A stretch of DNA of 64,000 bases from Nitrosomonadales bacterium (GTDB taxonomy: Bacteria > Pseudomonadota > Gammaproteobacteria > Burkholderiales > Gallionellaceae). The notes under the pieces were generated by a model. It was not told where the DNA came from and searched no databases. It worked only from the letters and a program-made list of their open reading frames with translations. Both the position numbers and the translations under genes were made by a program. Shown in pieces: positions 15,491-25,906 of this stretch; within the stretch, counting starts at the first letter, position 1, and each line of letters starts with the position of its first letter. Location: contig JACRED010000020.1 of NCBI GenBank assembly GCA_016218415.1, forward strand, positions 1-64,000, read 5' to 3'.

Positions 15491-16192
15491 ATGAGACGCC
15501 TGGCATACGCAGCCATCCTCGGCTTAATCGTTTCCGCAACCCCGGCGCTGGCCGGTGCAGGGCCCGCCGTCATCTACTGGGATACGGCGGAAGGCAAGGC
15601 GTTGCGCGCCCGCATCCCGCCCGATGCGGATTACTGGCAACTGGCCCCGACGTTCGCCGTGCAGATCACCCAATCGTATTGTTCCGTGGCCAGCGCCGTC
15701 ACGGTGCTCAATGCCATGCCGATACAGAAGCCCGTCGATCCCGATTACGCGCCCTACGCCTACTTCACCCAGCGCAACTTTTTCACCCCGGATGTCGCAA
15801 AAATCATCAGTCCGCAAACCGTGCTCGCCATCGGCATGACGCGCGAGGAGATGGCGGCCACCCTGTCGCGGCACCACGTCGCCGCCACCTCCATCGCCGG
15901 GGACACGTTCGACGACCACAATCTGCGCGCCCTGCTGCAAAAAGCGCTGGCGGACGACGGGCAATTTGTATTGGCCAATTACCTGCGGGCCAATCTCGGG
16001 CAAGTCGGAGGCGGGCACTGGTCGATACTGGCCGCCTATGACGCCCCGTCGGACAGCGTGCTGATACTCGATGTGGCCAAGTACAAATATCCCCCGGTAT
16101 GGGTAGCTATCGGAACCCTGCGGCAGGCGATCGCCACGATCGATACGACCAGCAATAAAGCGCGCGGTCTGGTTATCGTCACCAACCGGTAA
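15491..16192 (+). CDS. phytochelatin-synthase-like cysteine peptidase, exported
   Basis: 233 residues, with a signal peptide (cleavage near residue 22, ALAGAG) and a papain-like phytochelatin synthase domain. The catalytic triad is readable: C64 in QSYCSVASAV, H176 in GGGHWS and D194 in LILDVAKYKYPPVW. The C-H and H-D spacings (112 and 18) closely follow the cyanobacterial half-length enzyme. Bacterial short forms mainly cleave glutathione to gamma-Glu-Cys rather than making long phytochelatins. Export to the periplasm suggests glutathione or peptide processing there, perhaps tied to metal handling. GGAGG is 10 bases before the ATG. Confidence 0.88.
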   Translation: MRRLAYAAILGLIVSATPALAGAGPAVIYWDTAEGKALRARIPPDADYWQLAPTFAVQITQSYCSVASAVTVLNAMPIQKPVDPDYAPYAYFTQRNFFTPDVAKIISPQTVLAIGMTREEMAATLSRHHVAATSIAGDTFDDHNLRALLQKALADDGQFVLANYLRANLGQVGGGHWSILAAYDAPSDSVLILDVAKYKYPPVWVAIGTLRQAIATIDTTSNKARGLVIVTNR

Positions 16193-16234
16193 AGACACAA
16201 CCGGCGGCCGTATCGTTCCGCTCACGAACAGGCT

Positions 16235-16267
16235 GTGGTATCAACTTACCGGCTCGGCTATGATGCG
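16235..16267 (+). promoter_or_regulatory. promoter-like box shared with 13684-13716 (copy 2)
   Basis: GTGGTATC-N12-CGGCTATGATGCG, identical in both blocks and in spacing to copy 1. TATGAT at 16259-16264 would place the transcription start near 16271, 74 bases before the GGDEF gene. Confidence 0.6.
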
Positions 16268-16344
16268 CAAGCCCCAGTGCAACGGCACGGGGCAGGATAA
16301 TCCCAATATCGCCGAATCTCTCAGGACAGGAAGGACAGGCAAGC

Positions 16345-17289
16345 ATGAATGCAGCAGACCGCGCCTTAACCGAACAAAACCAGCTGTTTCAGGGTATGGA
16401 CTTCACCAGCGTCGAATACATGCTGGAGCACTGCTCCGTTCGCAACCTGGGCACAGGCGAAAATCTGCTGAGGCCGGATGTCCCCAATCACCATCTCTAC
16501 CTGATATTCGAGGGCAAGCTGAGCGTGCATCTGGCCGCACAGGAATCCCTCGAACATACAACGCTGGGCGCCGGCGAATGCGTCGGCGAGATCTCGCTGG
16601 TGGACGGAAAGCACCCGTCGGCGCTGGTCGTCGCCACCGAGCCCACCCGCGTATTGTCGATACCCCACGACACGGTATGGTCGCTGGTCGACCACTCCCA
16701 CGGCATCTCCCGCAATCTGCTCGGCATCGTGGCCGGCCGGATGCGCAACGACAATCGCGCGCTGATCACCTCGCAGGACAAAAAGAAGCTGTTTGAGCGC
16801 CAGGCCTATGTCGATGCTTTGACCGGCGTGCATAACCGCCACTGGATGATAGACGCCTTCCCGCGCGCCCTGCACCGCTGCGCGCTCAACCACAGCCCCT
16901 ATGCCATCATGATGGCGGACATCGACCACTTCAAGCGCGTCAACGATACCCACGGGCACCTCGTCGGCGACATTACCCTGAAAACCGTGGCACGCTACAT
17001 GACAGAACACCTGAGACCGCACGACCTGCTGGCGCGCTATGGCGGCGAGGAATTTGCGGTACTGTTGCCCGACACCGAGTTGCAGGAAGCGAAAAGCATC
17101 GCCGAGCGGCTGCGCGCCACGATCGCGGATGCATGGATACAACGCGACGATCTCTCCTTTCAGGTCACCATCTCGATAGGCATCTCGCCGACACAGCATG
17201 AAGACAAGCTTGAGAGCCTGATCGGCGCGGCGGATCAGGCGCTGTACCGCGCAAAGGGGCTGGGGCGAAATCGCGTGGAAATATCCTGA
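16345..17289 (+). CDS. diguanylate cyclase with N-terminal cNMP-binding-fold domain
   Basis: 314 residues. Residues 18-140 form a CRP-like sensory domain (LYLIFEGKLSVHL, GAGECVGEISLVDGKHPSALVVATEPTRVLSI) with a better preserved binding cassette than the protein at 12685. Residues 155-312 form a GGDEF domain with YGGEEFAVLLP. An RxxD inhibitory site (RPHD) lies five residues before GGEEF. It should make cyclic-di-GMP from GTP in response to a small ligand or partner. The ATG has an AGGAAGGACAGG stretch upstream. No EAL domain is present. Confidence 0.93.
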   Translation: MNAADRALTEQNQLFQGMDFTSVEYMLEHCSVRNLGTGENLLRPDVPNHHLYLIFEGKLSVHLAAQESLEHTTLGAGECVGEISLVDGKHPSALVVATEPTRVLSIPHDTVWSLVDHSHGISRNLLGIVAGRMRNDNRALITSQDKKKLFERQAYVDALTGVHNRHWMIDAFPRALHRCALNHSPYAIMMADIDHFKRVNDTHGHLVGDITLKTVARYMTEHLRPHDLLARYGGEEFAVLLPDTELQEAKSIAERLRATIADAWIQRDDLSFQVTISIGISPTQHEDKLESLIGAADQALYRAKGLGRNRVEIS

Positions 17290-17320
17290 CCTTTCCGGGT
17301 ATCAGTCTTGAACTGAGAAT

Positions 17321-17346
17321 AAAAAAGGGCACCTTGCGGTGCCCTT
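17321..17346 (-). terminator. intrinsic terminator of the torF-glnK-amtB operon
   Basis: On the minus strand a 9-bp stem AAGGGCACC/GGTGCCCTT with a 4-nt loop is followed by TTTTTT, about 35 bases after the amtB stop. Confidence 0.88.
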
Positions 17347-17381
17347 GAATGGGGAGCCGGGGAGGCTCCAGGAGGAGAGAG

Positions 17382-18875
17382 TTACAGGTTGTAAGCGCGC
17401 TCACCGTGGGCTGTGGTATCCAGACCTTCGCGTTCGTCTTCTTCCTTCACACGCAGGCCGATGGTCAGGTCCACGAGCTTGTAGCAGATGAAGGCAACCA
17501 CACCGGACCAGATGATCGTGGTCAGCACGGCTTGTGCCTGTATCCACACCTGGCTGCTGATGGTGGTATCGACGATGGTGTTGTTGACGTAATCGACGAT
17601 GCCGGTGCCGCCCATGCTCCAGGTGTTGAACACGCCGGTGAGCAGCGCGCCCAGGATACCGCCGATGCCGTGGATGCCGAACACGTCCAGCGCGTCATCC
17701 GCACCGAGCAGTTTCTTCAGACCGGTCACGCCCCAGAAGCAGGTGACGCCAGCCAGTGCACCGATAGCCAGACCGCCGCCGATACCGACCCAGCCGCAAG
17801 CCGGAGTGATCGCAACCAAACCGGCGACCGCACCGGAAGCCGCGCCCAACAGGCTGGGTTTGCCTTTCACGACCCATTCTGCGGCCAACCAGGTCAGCAC
17901 CGCAGCAGCAGTCGCGATCAGGGTGTTGGCGAAAGCCAGGGTAGCCGTACCGCCCGCTTCCAGCGCGGAACCCGCGTTGAAACCGAACCAGCCCACCCAC
18001 AGCAGCGAAGCGCCTATCATGGTCATCACCAAGCTGTGCGGCGCCATCGCTTCCTTGCCGTAGCCGATACGCTTGCCCACCAGGAACGCGCCGACCAGAC
18101 CGGCGATCGCTGCGTTGATGTGCACAACTGTACCGCCCGCGAAGTCCAGCGCGCCTTTGGCAAACAACCAGCCGGCCGTCGCGGTTGCAGCATCAGCCGC
18201 AGCCTGGTCGGTGTAAGCATCGGGACCCGCCCAGAACCAGACCATGTGCGCGATCGGCAAGTAGGCGAAGGTGAACCACAGTGCCGAGAACAACAGCACG
18301 GCGGAGAACTTCATACGCTCGGCGAACGCACCCACGACCAGCGCCACAGTGATGGCGGCGAAGGTGGCCTGGAACGCGACGAACACGAACTCGGGGATGT
18401 ACACGCCTTTGCTGAACGTGGCCGCATTGGCGACGCTACCCGTCACCGGATCGAAGATGCCTTTCAGCAACAGCCGGTCGAAACCGCCGATGAATGCGTT
18501 GCCGGTGGTGAACGCCAGCGAGTAGCCGTAGATCGCCCACAGCACGGTGATCAGCGCGAAGATGCTGAACACCTGCATCAGCATCGACAGCATGTTCTTG
18601 CTGCGCACCAGACCGCCGTAGAACAGGGCCAGTCCGGGGATCGACATCATGATCACCAGCAGGGTCGCGACCAGCATCCAGGACGTGTCGCCCTTGTTGG
18701 GAACGGGCGCGGCAACAGGAGCCGCTTCGGCCGGCTTGGCCGCATCAGCCGCCGGAGCCGCAGGTGCGGCAACTGCGCTAGCAGCGGCGGCAGGTGCGGC
18801 GACATCCTCGGCAAATGCCGGTGCCAGACCGCACAGCACCGCAAGCAGGGTGAATAGAGCTATCAGTTTGTTCAT
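17382..18875 (-). CDS. amtB: ammonium transporter
   Basis: A 497-residue inner-membrane Amt protein that conducts ammonium/ammonia. It has a cleavable signal peptide, then an unusual Ala/Pro-rich stretch (about residues 24-60), then the 11-helix Amt core beginning with WMLVATLLVIMMSIPGLALFYGG. The twin histidines of the pore are in ...FAGGTVVHINAAIAGLVGA and FGIHGIGGILGALLTG. GGAG precedes the ATG. It lies 12 bases after glnK, the PII protein that blocks it under nitrogen excess. Confidence 0.96.
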   Translation of the reverse strand: MNKLIALFTLLAVLCGLAPAFAEDVAAPAAAASAVAAPAAPAADAAKPAEAAPVAAPVPNKGDTSWMLVATLLVIMMSIPGLALFYGGLVRSKNMLSMLMQVFSIFALITVLWAIYGYSLAFTTGNAFIGGFDRLLLKGIFDPVTGSVANAATFSKGVYIPEFVFVAFQATFAAITVALVVGAFAERMKFSAVLLFSALWFTFAYLPIAHMVWFWAGPDAYTDQAAADAATATAGWLFAKGALDFAGGTVVHINAAIAGLVGAFLVGKRIGYGKEAMAPHSLVMTMIGASLLWVGWFGFNAGSALEAGGTATLAFANTLIATAAAVLTWLAAEWVVKGKPSLLGAASGAVAGLVAITPACGWVGIGGGLAIGALAGVTCFWGVTGLKKLLGADDALDVFGIHGIGGILGALLTGVFNTWSMGGTGIVDYVNNTIVDTTISSQVWIQAQAVLTTIIWSGVVAFICYKLVDLTIGLRVKEEDEREGLDTTAHGERAYNL

Positions 18876-18887
18876 CTCATCGCTCCT

Positions 18888-19235
<348 letters not shown>

Positions 19236-19329
19236 CTAAATGTAGGGGTGCGATTAACCAATGACTTGGTTGGCGTTGTTTGCCAACTTGGTCAGATGGC
19301 TATGCAAAGCTATCGCGCCCCTGGTTAAA

Positions 19330-20088
19330 TTACATCGCGCGGCTGAGCGACAATACGGCGGTGCCCTTGCCCAGGTCCTTGCCCAGAACGTGATAGAACT
19401 GGCCTGCACCCTTTTCCGCATTGGTGCTGCTGTAAGCCAGACCCAGCACATAACCGCTGAAATCCTTGCTGACGCTCAGCTTGTAGTCGGCGTAGGTCGG
19501 ATCAGATCCGCCCGCCTTGAGTGCATCTGCGGTAGTGCCCTTGTAAGCCTGCCTTCCGTAGTGCGCGCCCAGTGAAACGCCGCTGTCGGCAACCGGATAG
19601 CTGACGTTGATTTCCGCATAGGTAGTGCCCTTCGCCTTGGAAACACCGAAGGTATCGCCCAGCGCATAGGACAACTTGGCGCTGACGATGGAGTAGCTGA
19701 CCGCAGCGTAAACTTCATCGGTATCTGCCTTGACTGCGCCGACGGCATATTCGCCGGGATAGTTGTAACGCAGGTAACCCACGTCATAACCGACATCCCC
19801 CGCTGCACCTTTGTAACCGAGATAAGTGTCCAGCTCGGTGCCTGCATTGGGAACACCCGAGTCGCCCAGCCAGCTGATGCTGGAACCCCATACGCCCGCA
19901 TACGCGCCGCTGGAATGCGCGACATCGAAACCGCCCTGGATCGCCGGACCGGCTCCTGTTTGCGAGATGCCGCGGTAAAGATAATTGCTCACCAGGCTCA
20001 CGTTGGAGCTGGGCGTAAAACCTTCAGCCAGTACAGGCAATGAGAAAGAAGCGGCGAGTGCGGCAACAAGCAGTTTGTTCTTCAGCAT
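19330..20088 (-). CDS. TorF-family putative porin
   Basis: 252 residues with a signal peptide (cleavage after VLA, residue 21) and the conserved SNVSLVSNYLYRGISQTGAGPAIQGGFDVAHSSG opening of the TorF/Gcw_chp family, followed by beta strands. Members are often found next to glnK-amtB in Betaproteobacteria, as here, and are thought to help nitrogen compounds cross the outer membrane. Function is not proven. AAAGGAAA precedes the ATG. A sigma-54 promoter and an NtrC palindrome lie upstream, so it heads the torF-glnK-amtB operon. Confidence 0.88.
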   Translation of the reverse strand: MLKNKLLVAALAASFSLPVLAEGFTPSSNVSLVSNYLYRGISQTGAGPAIQGGFDVAHSSGAYAGVWGSSISWLGDSGVPNAGTELDTYLGYKGAAGDVGYDVGYLRYNYPGEYAVGAVKADTDEVYAAVSYSIVSAKLSYALGDTFGVSKAKGTTYAEINVSYPVADSGVSLGAHYGRQAYKGTTADALKAGGSDPTYADYKLSVSKDFSGYVLGLAYSSTNAEKGAGQFYHVLGKDLGKGTAVLSLSRAM

Positions 20089-20147
20089 GGTATTTCCTTT
20101 CGGTTAAGTAATGGAAGCGGGATAAATTCATCCACGCCACTCTTATC

Positions 20148-20162
20148 GCAGATTCCATGCCA
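20148..20162 (-). promoter_or_regulatory. sigma-54 promoter of torF-glnK-amtB
   Basis: Minus-strand TGGCATGGAATCTGC has exact GG-N10-GC spacing. The predicted start is near 20136, about 48 bases before the torF-like ATG. Confidence 0.78.
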
Positions 20163-20255
20163 AACGACACAAGCCAATAAATATGTGCCATGCCGGGCAG
20201 GGCGATGAATGCGGTCCGGGCATTTGCACCAACTCCAAGCGCGAAATATCCGCGA

Positions 20256-20272
20256 TGCACCCAAGCGGTGCA
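20256..20272. promoter_or_regulatory. NtrC-binding palindrome upstream of torF-glnK-amtB
   Basis: TGCACCCAAGCGGTGCA has perfect 6-bp arms (TGCACC-N5-GGTGCA) and matches the NtrC consensus. It is centred about 128 bp upstream of the predicted sigma-54 start. A weaker half-site TGCACC (20225-20230) lies nearer the promoter. It also overlaps the region upstream of the divergent ubiK gene. Confidence 0.85.
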
Positions 20273-20327
20273 CGGGAATATATTTGCTACACTAGGCCTG
20301 TGCCGATCACATGAAAGGATGAACGCC

Positions 20328-20591
20328 GTGCTGAATCCGAAATTTTTTGACCAAAAGATTTTTGACGATCTGTCCGCCAAACTGAACGAGGTCGCCTCCA
20401 GCGGCCCGGCCAAGGATTTTGAAAGGAACGCCCGCGCCCTGCTGGCCCAGGGCTTCGCCAAACTCGATCTGGTGACGCGCGAAGAATTCGACGTGCAGAC
20501 CCAGGTGCTGGCGCGGGCACGCGAACAGCTGAACGCGCTGGAAGCGCGCATCGCGGAACTGGAAACACAACGCAACAAAACCGCCTCATAA
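20328..20591 (+). CDS. ubiK: UbiK-family ubiquinone biosynthesis accessory factor
   Basis: About 87 residues, predicted as two helices ending in a coiled coil (REEFDVQTQVLARAREQLNALEARIAELE), the BMFP/YqiC pattern. UbiK binds UbiJ and supports aerobic ubiquinone synthesis in Proteobacteria. GTG at 20328 is chosen because it gives the usual VLNPKFF start and AAAGGA lies eight bases upstream; an ATG at 20319 is possible but its ribosome site is too close. It is followed immediately by comM. Confidence 0.88.
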   Translation: MLNPKFFDQKIFDDLSAKLNEVASSGPAKDFERNARALLAQGFAKLDLVTREEFDVQTQVLARAREQLNALEARIAELETQRNKTAS

Positions 20592-20593
20592 AC

Positions 20594-22084
20594 ATGAGCC
20601 TCGCGGTACTTTACAGCCGTGCGCTTTCAGGAATGGAAGCGGCGCTCGTCACCGTCGAGGTGCACATCGCCAACGGCCTGCCCAACTTCACGATCGTCGG
20701 CCTGCCGGAAACCGAGGTAAAGGAAAGCAAGGACCGCGTGCGCGCCGCGCTGCAAAACTGCCAGTTCGAATTCCCCGCCCGCCGCATCACCGTCAACCTC
20801 GCGCCCGCCGACCTGCCCAAGGAAAGCGGGCGTTTTGATTTGCCCATCGCGCTGGGCATACTCGCCGCCACCGGACAGATACCCGCCGACCGCCTGAACG
20901 ATTATGAGTTTGCCGGAGAGCTCGCGCTGACCGGCGAGCTGCGCCCGATACGCGGCGCGCTGGCGATGACCTACCGTGCGGTGAACAGCGGGCGCGCTTT
21001 CATGCTGCCGCAGGCGAATGCCGCCGAAGCCGCGCTGGTGGAAGATGCCACGGTGTATGCGGCGCAATCGCTGTTGCAGGTGGCGGCGCATCTCACCGGA
21101 CGGGAACTGATCGCACCATTCGTCAGCCAGCCGCAAACCATCCAGCCGCATTACCCCGACATGCGCGAGGTGAAAGGACAGGCGCAGGCCAAGCGCGCGC
21201 TGGAGATCGCCGCAGCGGGCGGGCACAGCGTGCTGATGATGGGGCCGCCGGGCACCGGCAAGTCCATGCTCGCGGCGCGCTTCCCCGGCATCCTGCCGCA
21301 GATGACCGAGGCCGAAGCGTTGCAGAGCGCGGCGCTGCAATCGCTGGACGGCAACTTCGATGTGAAGAAGTGGAAGACCCGCCCCTATCGCGCACCGCAC
21401 CACACCGCTTCGGGCGTGGCGTTGGTTGGCGGCGGCAGCAATCCGCGTCCCGGCGAGATTTCGATGGCCTTGCACGGCGTGCTGTTCCTCGATGAGTTGC
21501 CGGAATTCGACCGCAGCGTGCTGGAAGTGCTGCGCGAACCGATGGAGTCGGGACGCATCACGATCTCGCGCGCCGCACGGCGCGCGGATTTCCCCGCGCA
21601 GTTCCAGCTGATCGCGGCGATGAACCCCTGTCCCTGCGGCTATCACGGCCACTACAACGGCAAATGCCGCTGCACGCCCGACCAGATCTCGCGCTATCGC
21701 AGCAAGATCTCCGGCCCGCTGCTGGACCGTATCGACATCCAGATCGAAGTGCCCGCCGTGCCTCAGGATGACCTGCTCAACAAGGCGGATGGCGAGGCCA
21801 GCGGCGACCTGCAAGCGCGCGTCGAGATCGCGCGGCAGCGCCAGTTGGCCCGCCAGGACAAAGCCAATGCGCAACTCTCGGTGACCGAGATCGATGCGTT
21901 ATGCGCCCCGGATGCGCAGGGTGCCGCCCTGCTGCAACAGGCCATTGCCCGCCTCAACCTCTCCGCGCGCGCCTATCACCGCGTGCTCAAGGTGGCGCGC
22001 ACGATCGCCGATCTGGGTGGAGACAATGTCGTTTCAACCAGGCACATTGCCGAGGCGGTGCAGTACCGCAGGCTGAATCTCTGA
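20594..22084 (+). CDS. comM: YifB/ComM-family AAA+ Mg-chelatase-like ATPase
   Basis: 496 residues. An N-terminal Lon-protease-like domain (SRALSGMEAALVTVEVHIANGL) precedes an AAA+ core with Walker A MGPPGTGKS (about residue 216) and Walker B GVLFLDELPEF. A zinc-like CPCG...CRC cluster follows, and then the C-terminal Mg-chelatase helical region. ComM is a hexameric helicase that promotes branch migration during natural transformation. It begins two bases after ubiK, with no separate promoter seen. Confidence 0.95.
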   Translation: MSLAVLYSRALSGMEAALVTVEVHIANGLPNFTIVGLPETEVKESKDRVRAALQNCQFEFPARRITVNLAPADLPKESGRFDLPIALGILAATGQIPADRLNDYEFAGELALTGELRPIRGALAMTYRAVNSGRAFMLPQANAAEAALVEDATVYAAQSLLQVAAHLTGRELIAPFVSQPQTIQPHYPDMREVKGQAQAKRALEIAAAGGHSVLMMGPPGTGKSMLAARFPGILPQMTEAEALQSAALQSLDGNFDVKKWKTRPYRAPHHTASGVALVGGGSNPRPGEISMALHGVLFLDELPEFDRSVLEVLREPMESGRITISRAARRADFPAQFQLIAAMNPCPCGYHGHYNGKCRCTPDQISRYRSKISGPLLDRIDIQIEVPAVPQDDLLNKADGEASGDLQARVEIARQRQLARQDKANAQLSVTEIDALCAPDAQGAALLQQAIARLNLSARAYHRVLKVARTIADLGGDNVVSTRHIAEAVQYRRLNL

Positions 22085-22116
22085 TCTGCAAACATACCCG
22101 ACGACGAATGCACGCA

Positions 22117-22125
22117 TGGTAAAAT
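22117..22125 (+). promoter_or_regulatory. extended -10 promoter candidate for metH
   Basis: TGGTAAAAT combines a TGn extension with a TAAAAT -10 box about 25 bases before the metH start. No good -35 box is seen, as is usual for extended -10 promoters. No room exists for a cobalamin or SAM riboswitch in the 63-base gap. Confidence 0.45.
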
Positions 22126-22147
22126 CCGCGCTCATTTATTGAGTCGC

Positions 22148-25100
22148 ATGACCATGAGCCATAAGCCACACCTCATCGAAAAACTTTTACAGCAGCGCAT
22201 CCTGATCCTGGACGGTGCGATGGGCACGATGATCCAGCGCTACAAACTGACCGAGGCGCATTATCGCGGCACGGAGTTGTACGGTGATTACCCCAGGTAT
22301 TACGCTGATAAAAACATCCCGCGCAAGACCTTTGAGGATCACCCGATCGATGTGAAAGGCAACAACGACCTGCTGTTGCTGACCCAGCCGCACGTTATCG
22401 GCAGCATCCATCGCGAGTATCTGGAAGCGGGCGCGGACATACTGGAGACCTGTACCTTCAACTCCAATTCTGTGTCGATGGCGGATTACGAGATGCAGCA
22501 TCTGGTGTACGAGCTGAACGTGGCCGGAGCAAAACTGGCGCGCGGGCTGTGCGATGAATTTTCCACTCCGGCCAAGCCGCGCTTTGTCGCCGGCGTGCTC
22601 GGACCGACCGGACGCACCGCATCGATCTCGCCGGACGTGAACGATCCCGGTGCGCGCAACGTCACCTTCGACGAACTGGTGGAAAGCTACACCGAGTCGG
22701 TGAGCGGCTTGCTGGACGGCGGCGCGGATATTTTGATGGTCGAAACCATTTTCGACACGCTCAACGCCAAGGCCGCACTGTTCGCCATCGAGCAGTATTT
22801 CGAGCAGCACAAAGTGCGCGTGCCCATCATGATCTCCGGCACCATCACCGATGCTTCCGGACGCACGCTGTCGGGACAGACCACCGAGGCGTTCTGGAAT
22901 TCGCTGAGCCATGCGCGCCCGCTCTCGATCGGCCTGAACTGCGCGCTGGGTGCGGAACTGATGCGTCCGTATGTGGAAGAGCTGTCGCGCGTGGCAAGCT
23001 GCTACGTGAGCGCGCATCCCAATGCCGGCCTGCCCAATCCATTGTCGGAAACCGGCTACGATGAATTGCCGGAAAAAACCGCGCGTCTGGTGAAAGAGTT
23101 CGCCACCAGCGGCTTCCTCAATATTGCAGGCGGCTGCTGCGGCACTTCGCCCGCGCACATCAAGGCCATCGCCGAGGCGCTGAAAGATGTGCCGCCGCGC
23201 AAATTGCCGAATCTGGAAAAACGTTGCCGCCTCTCGGGACTCGAGCCGTTCAACATCGGCGACGACTCGCTGTTCGTCAACGTCGGCGAGCGCGCCAACG
23301 TCACCGGCTCGGCCAGGTTCAAGCGCCTGATCCTCGAAGGCAAATATGAAGAAGCGCTGGAAGTCGCCAAGCAGCAGGTGGAAACCGGTGCGCAGGTCAT
23401 CGACGTGAACATGGACGAGGCGATGCTGGACGGCGAAGCCGCGATGGTGAAGTTCCTCAACCTGATCGCCTCGGAACCGGACATTTCCAGAGTGCCGCTG
23501 ATGATTGACTCCTCAAAGTGGAACATCATCGAGGCCGGGCTGAAATGCGTGCAGGGCAAGCCCATCGTCAACTCGATCTCGTTGAAGGAAGGCGAAGAAT
23601 TGTTCATCAAGTACGCCACGCTGGTGCGCCGCTACGGTGCGGCGGCGGTGGTGATGGCGTTCGACGAGCAGGGCCAGGCCGACACCTACAAACGCAAGAC
23701 CGAGATCTGCAAGCGCAGCTACGACATCCTGGTGAACAGGGTCGGCTTCCCGCCCGAGGACATCATCTTCGACCCGAATATCTTCGCGATCGCCACCGGC
23801 ATCGAGGAACACAACAACTACGCGGTGGACTTCATCGAGGCGACCGCGTGGATACGCAAGAACCTGCCTTACGCAAAAATATCCGGCGGCGTATCCAATG
23901 TATCGTTCTCGTTCCGTGGCAACGATCCGGTGCGCGAAGCGATCCACACGGTGTTCCTGTATCACGCGATCAAGGCCGGCATGGGCATGGGCATCGTCAA
24001 CGCCGGACAGCTCGGCGTGTACGAGGAAATCCCGCGTGACCTGCGCGACGCGGTCGAAGACGTGGTGCTGAATCGCAATCCAGACGCCGGCGAAAAGCTG
24101 GTCAAGATGGCCGAGAGCGTCAAGGGCGGCGGCAAAGAGCAGGTCGAAGATCTGGAATGGCGCAAAGGCACGGTGCAGGAGCGTCTGACCCATGCGCTGG
24201 TGCGCGGCATTACCACCTTCATCATCGAAGATACCGAAGAAGCGCGCTTGCAGGCCAAATTCCCGGTCGAAGTGATCGAAGGCCCACTGATGACCGGCAT
24301 GAACGTGGTCGGCGACCTGTTCGGCGCGGGCAAGATGTTTTTGCCGCAGGTGGTTAAATCCGCGCGCGTAATGAAGCAGGCGGTTGCGCATCTGATCCCG
24401 TACATCGAGGCGGAAAAACTGCGCTCCGGCGACACCAGTACCAAGGGCAAGATCGTGATGGCCACGGTCAAGGGCGACGTGCATGACATCGGCAAGAACA
24501 TCGTCACCGTGGTGCTGCAGTGCAACAACTTCGAGGTGGTGAACATGGGCGTGATGGTGCCCTGCCAGCAAATCCTCGACACCGCGCGCGAACACAACGC
24601 CGACATCATCGGCCTGTCGGGCCTGATCACGCCCTCGCTGGAAGAGATGGCGCATGTCGCCAAAGAGATGGAACGCCAGGGCTTCAAGATTCCGCTGCTG
24701 ATCGGCGGCGCGACCACCTCGCGCGTGCACACCGCCGTGAAAATCGAACCGAACTACCCGAGCGGCGCTACCGTGTACGTCAACGATGCCTCGCGCGCGG
24801 TGGGCGTGTGCAGCAATCTGCTTTCCAGCACGCTGCGCGATAACTATGTCGCGGAGATCAAGGCCGACTACGCCGCAGCGCGTGAACAGCACGAAGGCAA
24901 GAAGGGCAAGGCAGTCTACGTCACGCTGGAAGAGGCGAGGGCGCATGGCGTAAAGACCGACTGGACCAAGTACACGCCGCCCAGGCCCTGGCTGCTCGGC
25001 GTACACAAGTTCGAATCCTATCCGCTGGACAAGATCGCCGAATACATAGACTGGTCGCCGTTCTTCAATGCATGGGAGCTGGCCGGACGCTACCCGAAAA

Positions 25101-25894
25101 TATTGCAGGACGAAGTGGTGGGCGGCGAGGCGCGCAAGCTGTTCGCCGATGCGCAATCGATGCTGAAGAAGATCATCAAGGAAAAATGGCTGACCGCCAA
25201 TGCGGTGTTCGGCCTGTTCCCGGCCAATACGGTCAACAACGACGACATCGAGATCTACACCGACGAGACCCGCAGCAAAGTAGCGATGACCTGGCACAAC
25301 CTGCGCCAGCAAACCAAGAAGCCTGCCGACATTCCGAACTACTGCCTGGCTGACTACGTCGCGCCCAAGGAATCCGGCGTAGCGGATTTCATCGGCGGCT
25401 TCGCGGTTACCACCGGCATCGGCATCGACGCACGCGTTGCGGAATTCGAGAAGCACCACGACGACTACAACGCGATCCTGCTCAAGTCATTGGCCGACCG
25501 CCTTGCAGAAGCCTTCGCCGAACACCTGCACGCCCGCGTGCGCCGCGAGTTCTGGGGCTATGCAACGGATGAGGCGCTGGACAACGACGACCTGATCGCC
25601 GAAAAATACCGCGGCATCCGCCCCGCGCCCGGCTATCCGGCCTGCCCCGAGCACAGCGAGAAGGGGCCGCTGTTCGAACTGTTACAGGCTCCGCTGAATG
25701 CCGGCATCACGATCACCGACAGCTTTGCGATGCTGCCCACCGCCGCAGTCAGCGGCTTCTACTTCTCACATCCCGAGGCGAAGTACTTCGCGACCGGCAA
25801 GATCGACCAGGAACAGGTCACAGACTATGCCAAGCGCAAGGGTTGGACTATCGAACAGGCCGAACGCTGGCTGGCGCCGGTGTTGAGTTACTAG
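22148..25894 (+). CDS. metH: cobalamin-dependent methionine synthase
   Basis: 1248 residues from the chosen start, the full four-module enzyme that methylates homocysteine from methyltetrahydrofolate. Homocysteine domain: zinc cysteines in GGCCGTSP. Pterin domain: [18 protein letters not shown]. Cobalamin domain: [10 protein letters not shown] with the lower-ligand histidine (DxHxxG). Reactivation domain: SAM-binding [15 protein letters not shown]. Start choice is uncertain between ATG 22148 and ATG 22154; neither has a strong ribosome site. The enzyme requires B12, so the cell must make or import it. Confidence 0.96.
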   Translation: MTMSHKPHLIEKLLQQRILILDGAMGTMIQRYKLTEAHYRGTELYGDYPRYYADKNIPRKTFEDHPIDVKGNNDLLLLTQPHVIGSIHREYLEAGADILETCTFNSNSVSMADYEMQHLVYELNVAGAKLARGLCDEFSTPAKPRFVAGVLGPTGRTASISPDVNDPGARNVTFDELVESYTESVSGLLDGGADILMVETIFDTLNAKAALFAIEQYFEQHKVRVPIMISGTITDASGRTLSGQTTEAFWNSLSHARPLSIGLNCALGAELMRPYVEELSRVASCYVSAHPNAGLPNPLSETGYDELPEKTARLVKEFATSGFLNIAGGCCGTSPAHIKAIAEALKDVPPRKLPNLEKRCRLSGLEPFNIGDDSLFVNVGERANVTGSARFKRLILEGKYEEALEVAKQQVETGAQVIDVNMDEAMLDGEAAMVKFLNLIASEPDISRVPLMIDSSKWNIIEAGLKCVQGKPIVNSISLKEGEELFIKYATLVRRYGAAAVVMAFDEQGQADTYKRKTEICKRSYDILVNRVGFPPEDIIFDPNIFAIATGIEEHNNYAVDFIEATAWIRKNLPYAKISGGVSNVSFSFRGNDPVREAIHTVFLYHAIKAGMGMGIVNAGQLGVYEEIPRDLRDAVEDVVLNRNPDAGEKLVKMAESVKGGGKEQVEDLEWRKGTVQERLTHALVRGITTFIIEDTEEARLQAKFPVEVIEGPLMTGMNVVGDLFGAGKMFLPQVVKSARVMKQAVAHLIPYIEAEKLRSGDTSTKGKIVMATVKGDVHDIGKNIVTVVLQCNNFEVVNMGVMVPCQQILDTAREHNADIIGLSGLITPSLEEMAHVAKEMERQGFKIPLLIGGATTSRVHTAVKIEPNYPSGATVYVNDASRAVGVCSNLLSSTLRDNYVAEIKADYAAAREQHEGKKGKAVYVTLEEARAHGVKTDWTKYTPPRPWLLGVHKFESYPLDKIAEYIDWSPFFNAWELAGRYPKILQDEVVGGEARKLFADAQSMLKKIIKEKWLTANAVFGLFPANTVNNDDIEIYTDETRSKVAMTWHNLRQQTKKPADIPNYCLADYVAPKESGVADFIGGFAVTTGIGIDARVAEFEKHHDDYNAILLKSLADRLAEAFAEHLHARVRREFWGYATDEALDNDDLIAEKYRGIRPAPGYPACPEHSEKGPLFELLQAPLNAGITITDSFAMLPTAAVSGFYFSHPEAKYFATGKIDQEQVTDYAKRKGWTIEQAERWLAPVLSY

Positions 25895-25906
25895 CAATAC
25901 ATTTCT

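Noticed and set aside
17349-18857. Long plus-strand open frame opposite amtB
   Set aside because: Antisense shadow; composition rich in His, Arg and Gln as expected for the reverse of a membrane protein gene.
22085-22147. Cobalamin, SAM or SAH riboswitch before metH
   Set aside because: Only 63 bases are available and no conserved riboswitch core is seen.
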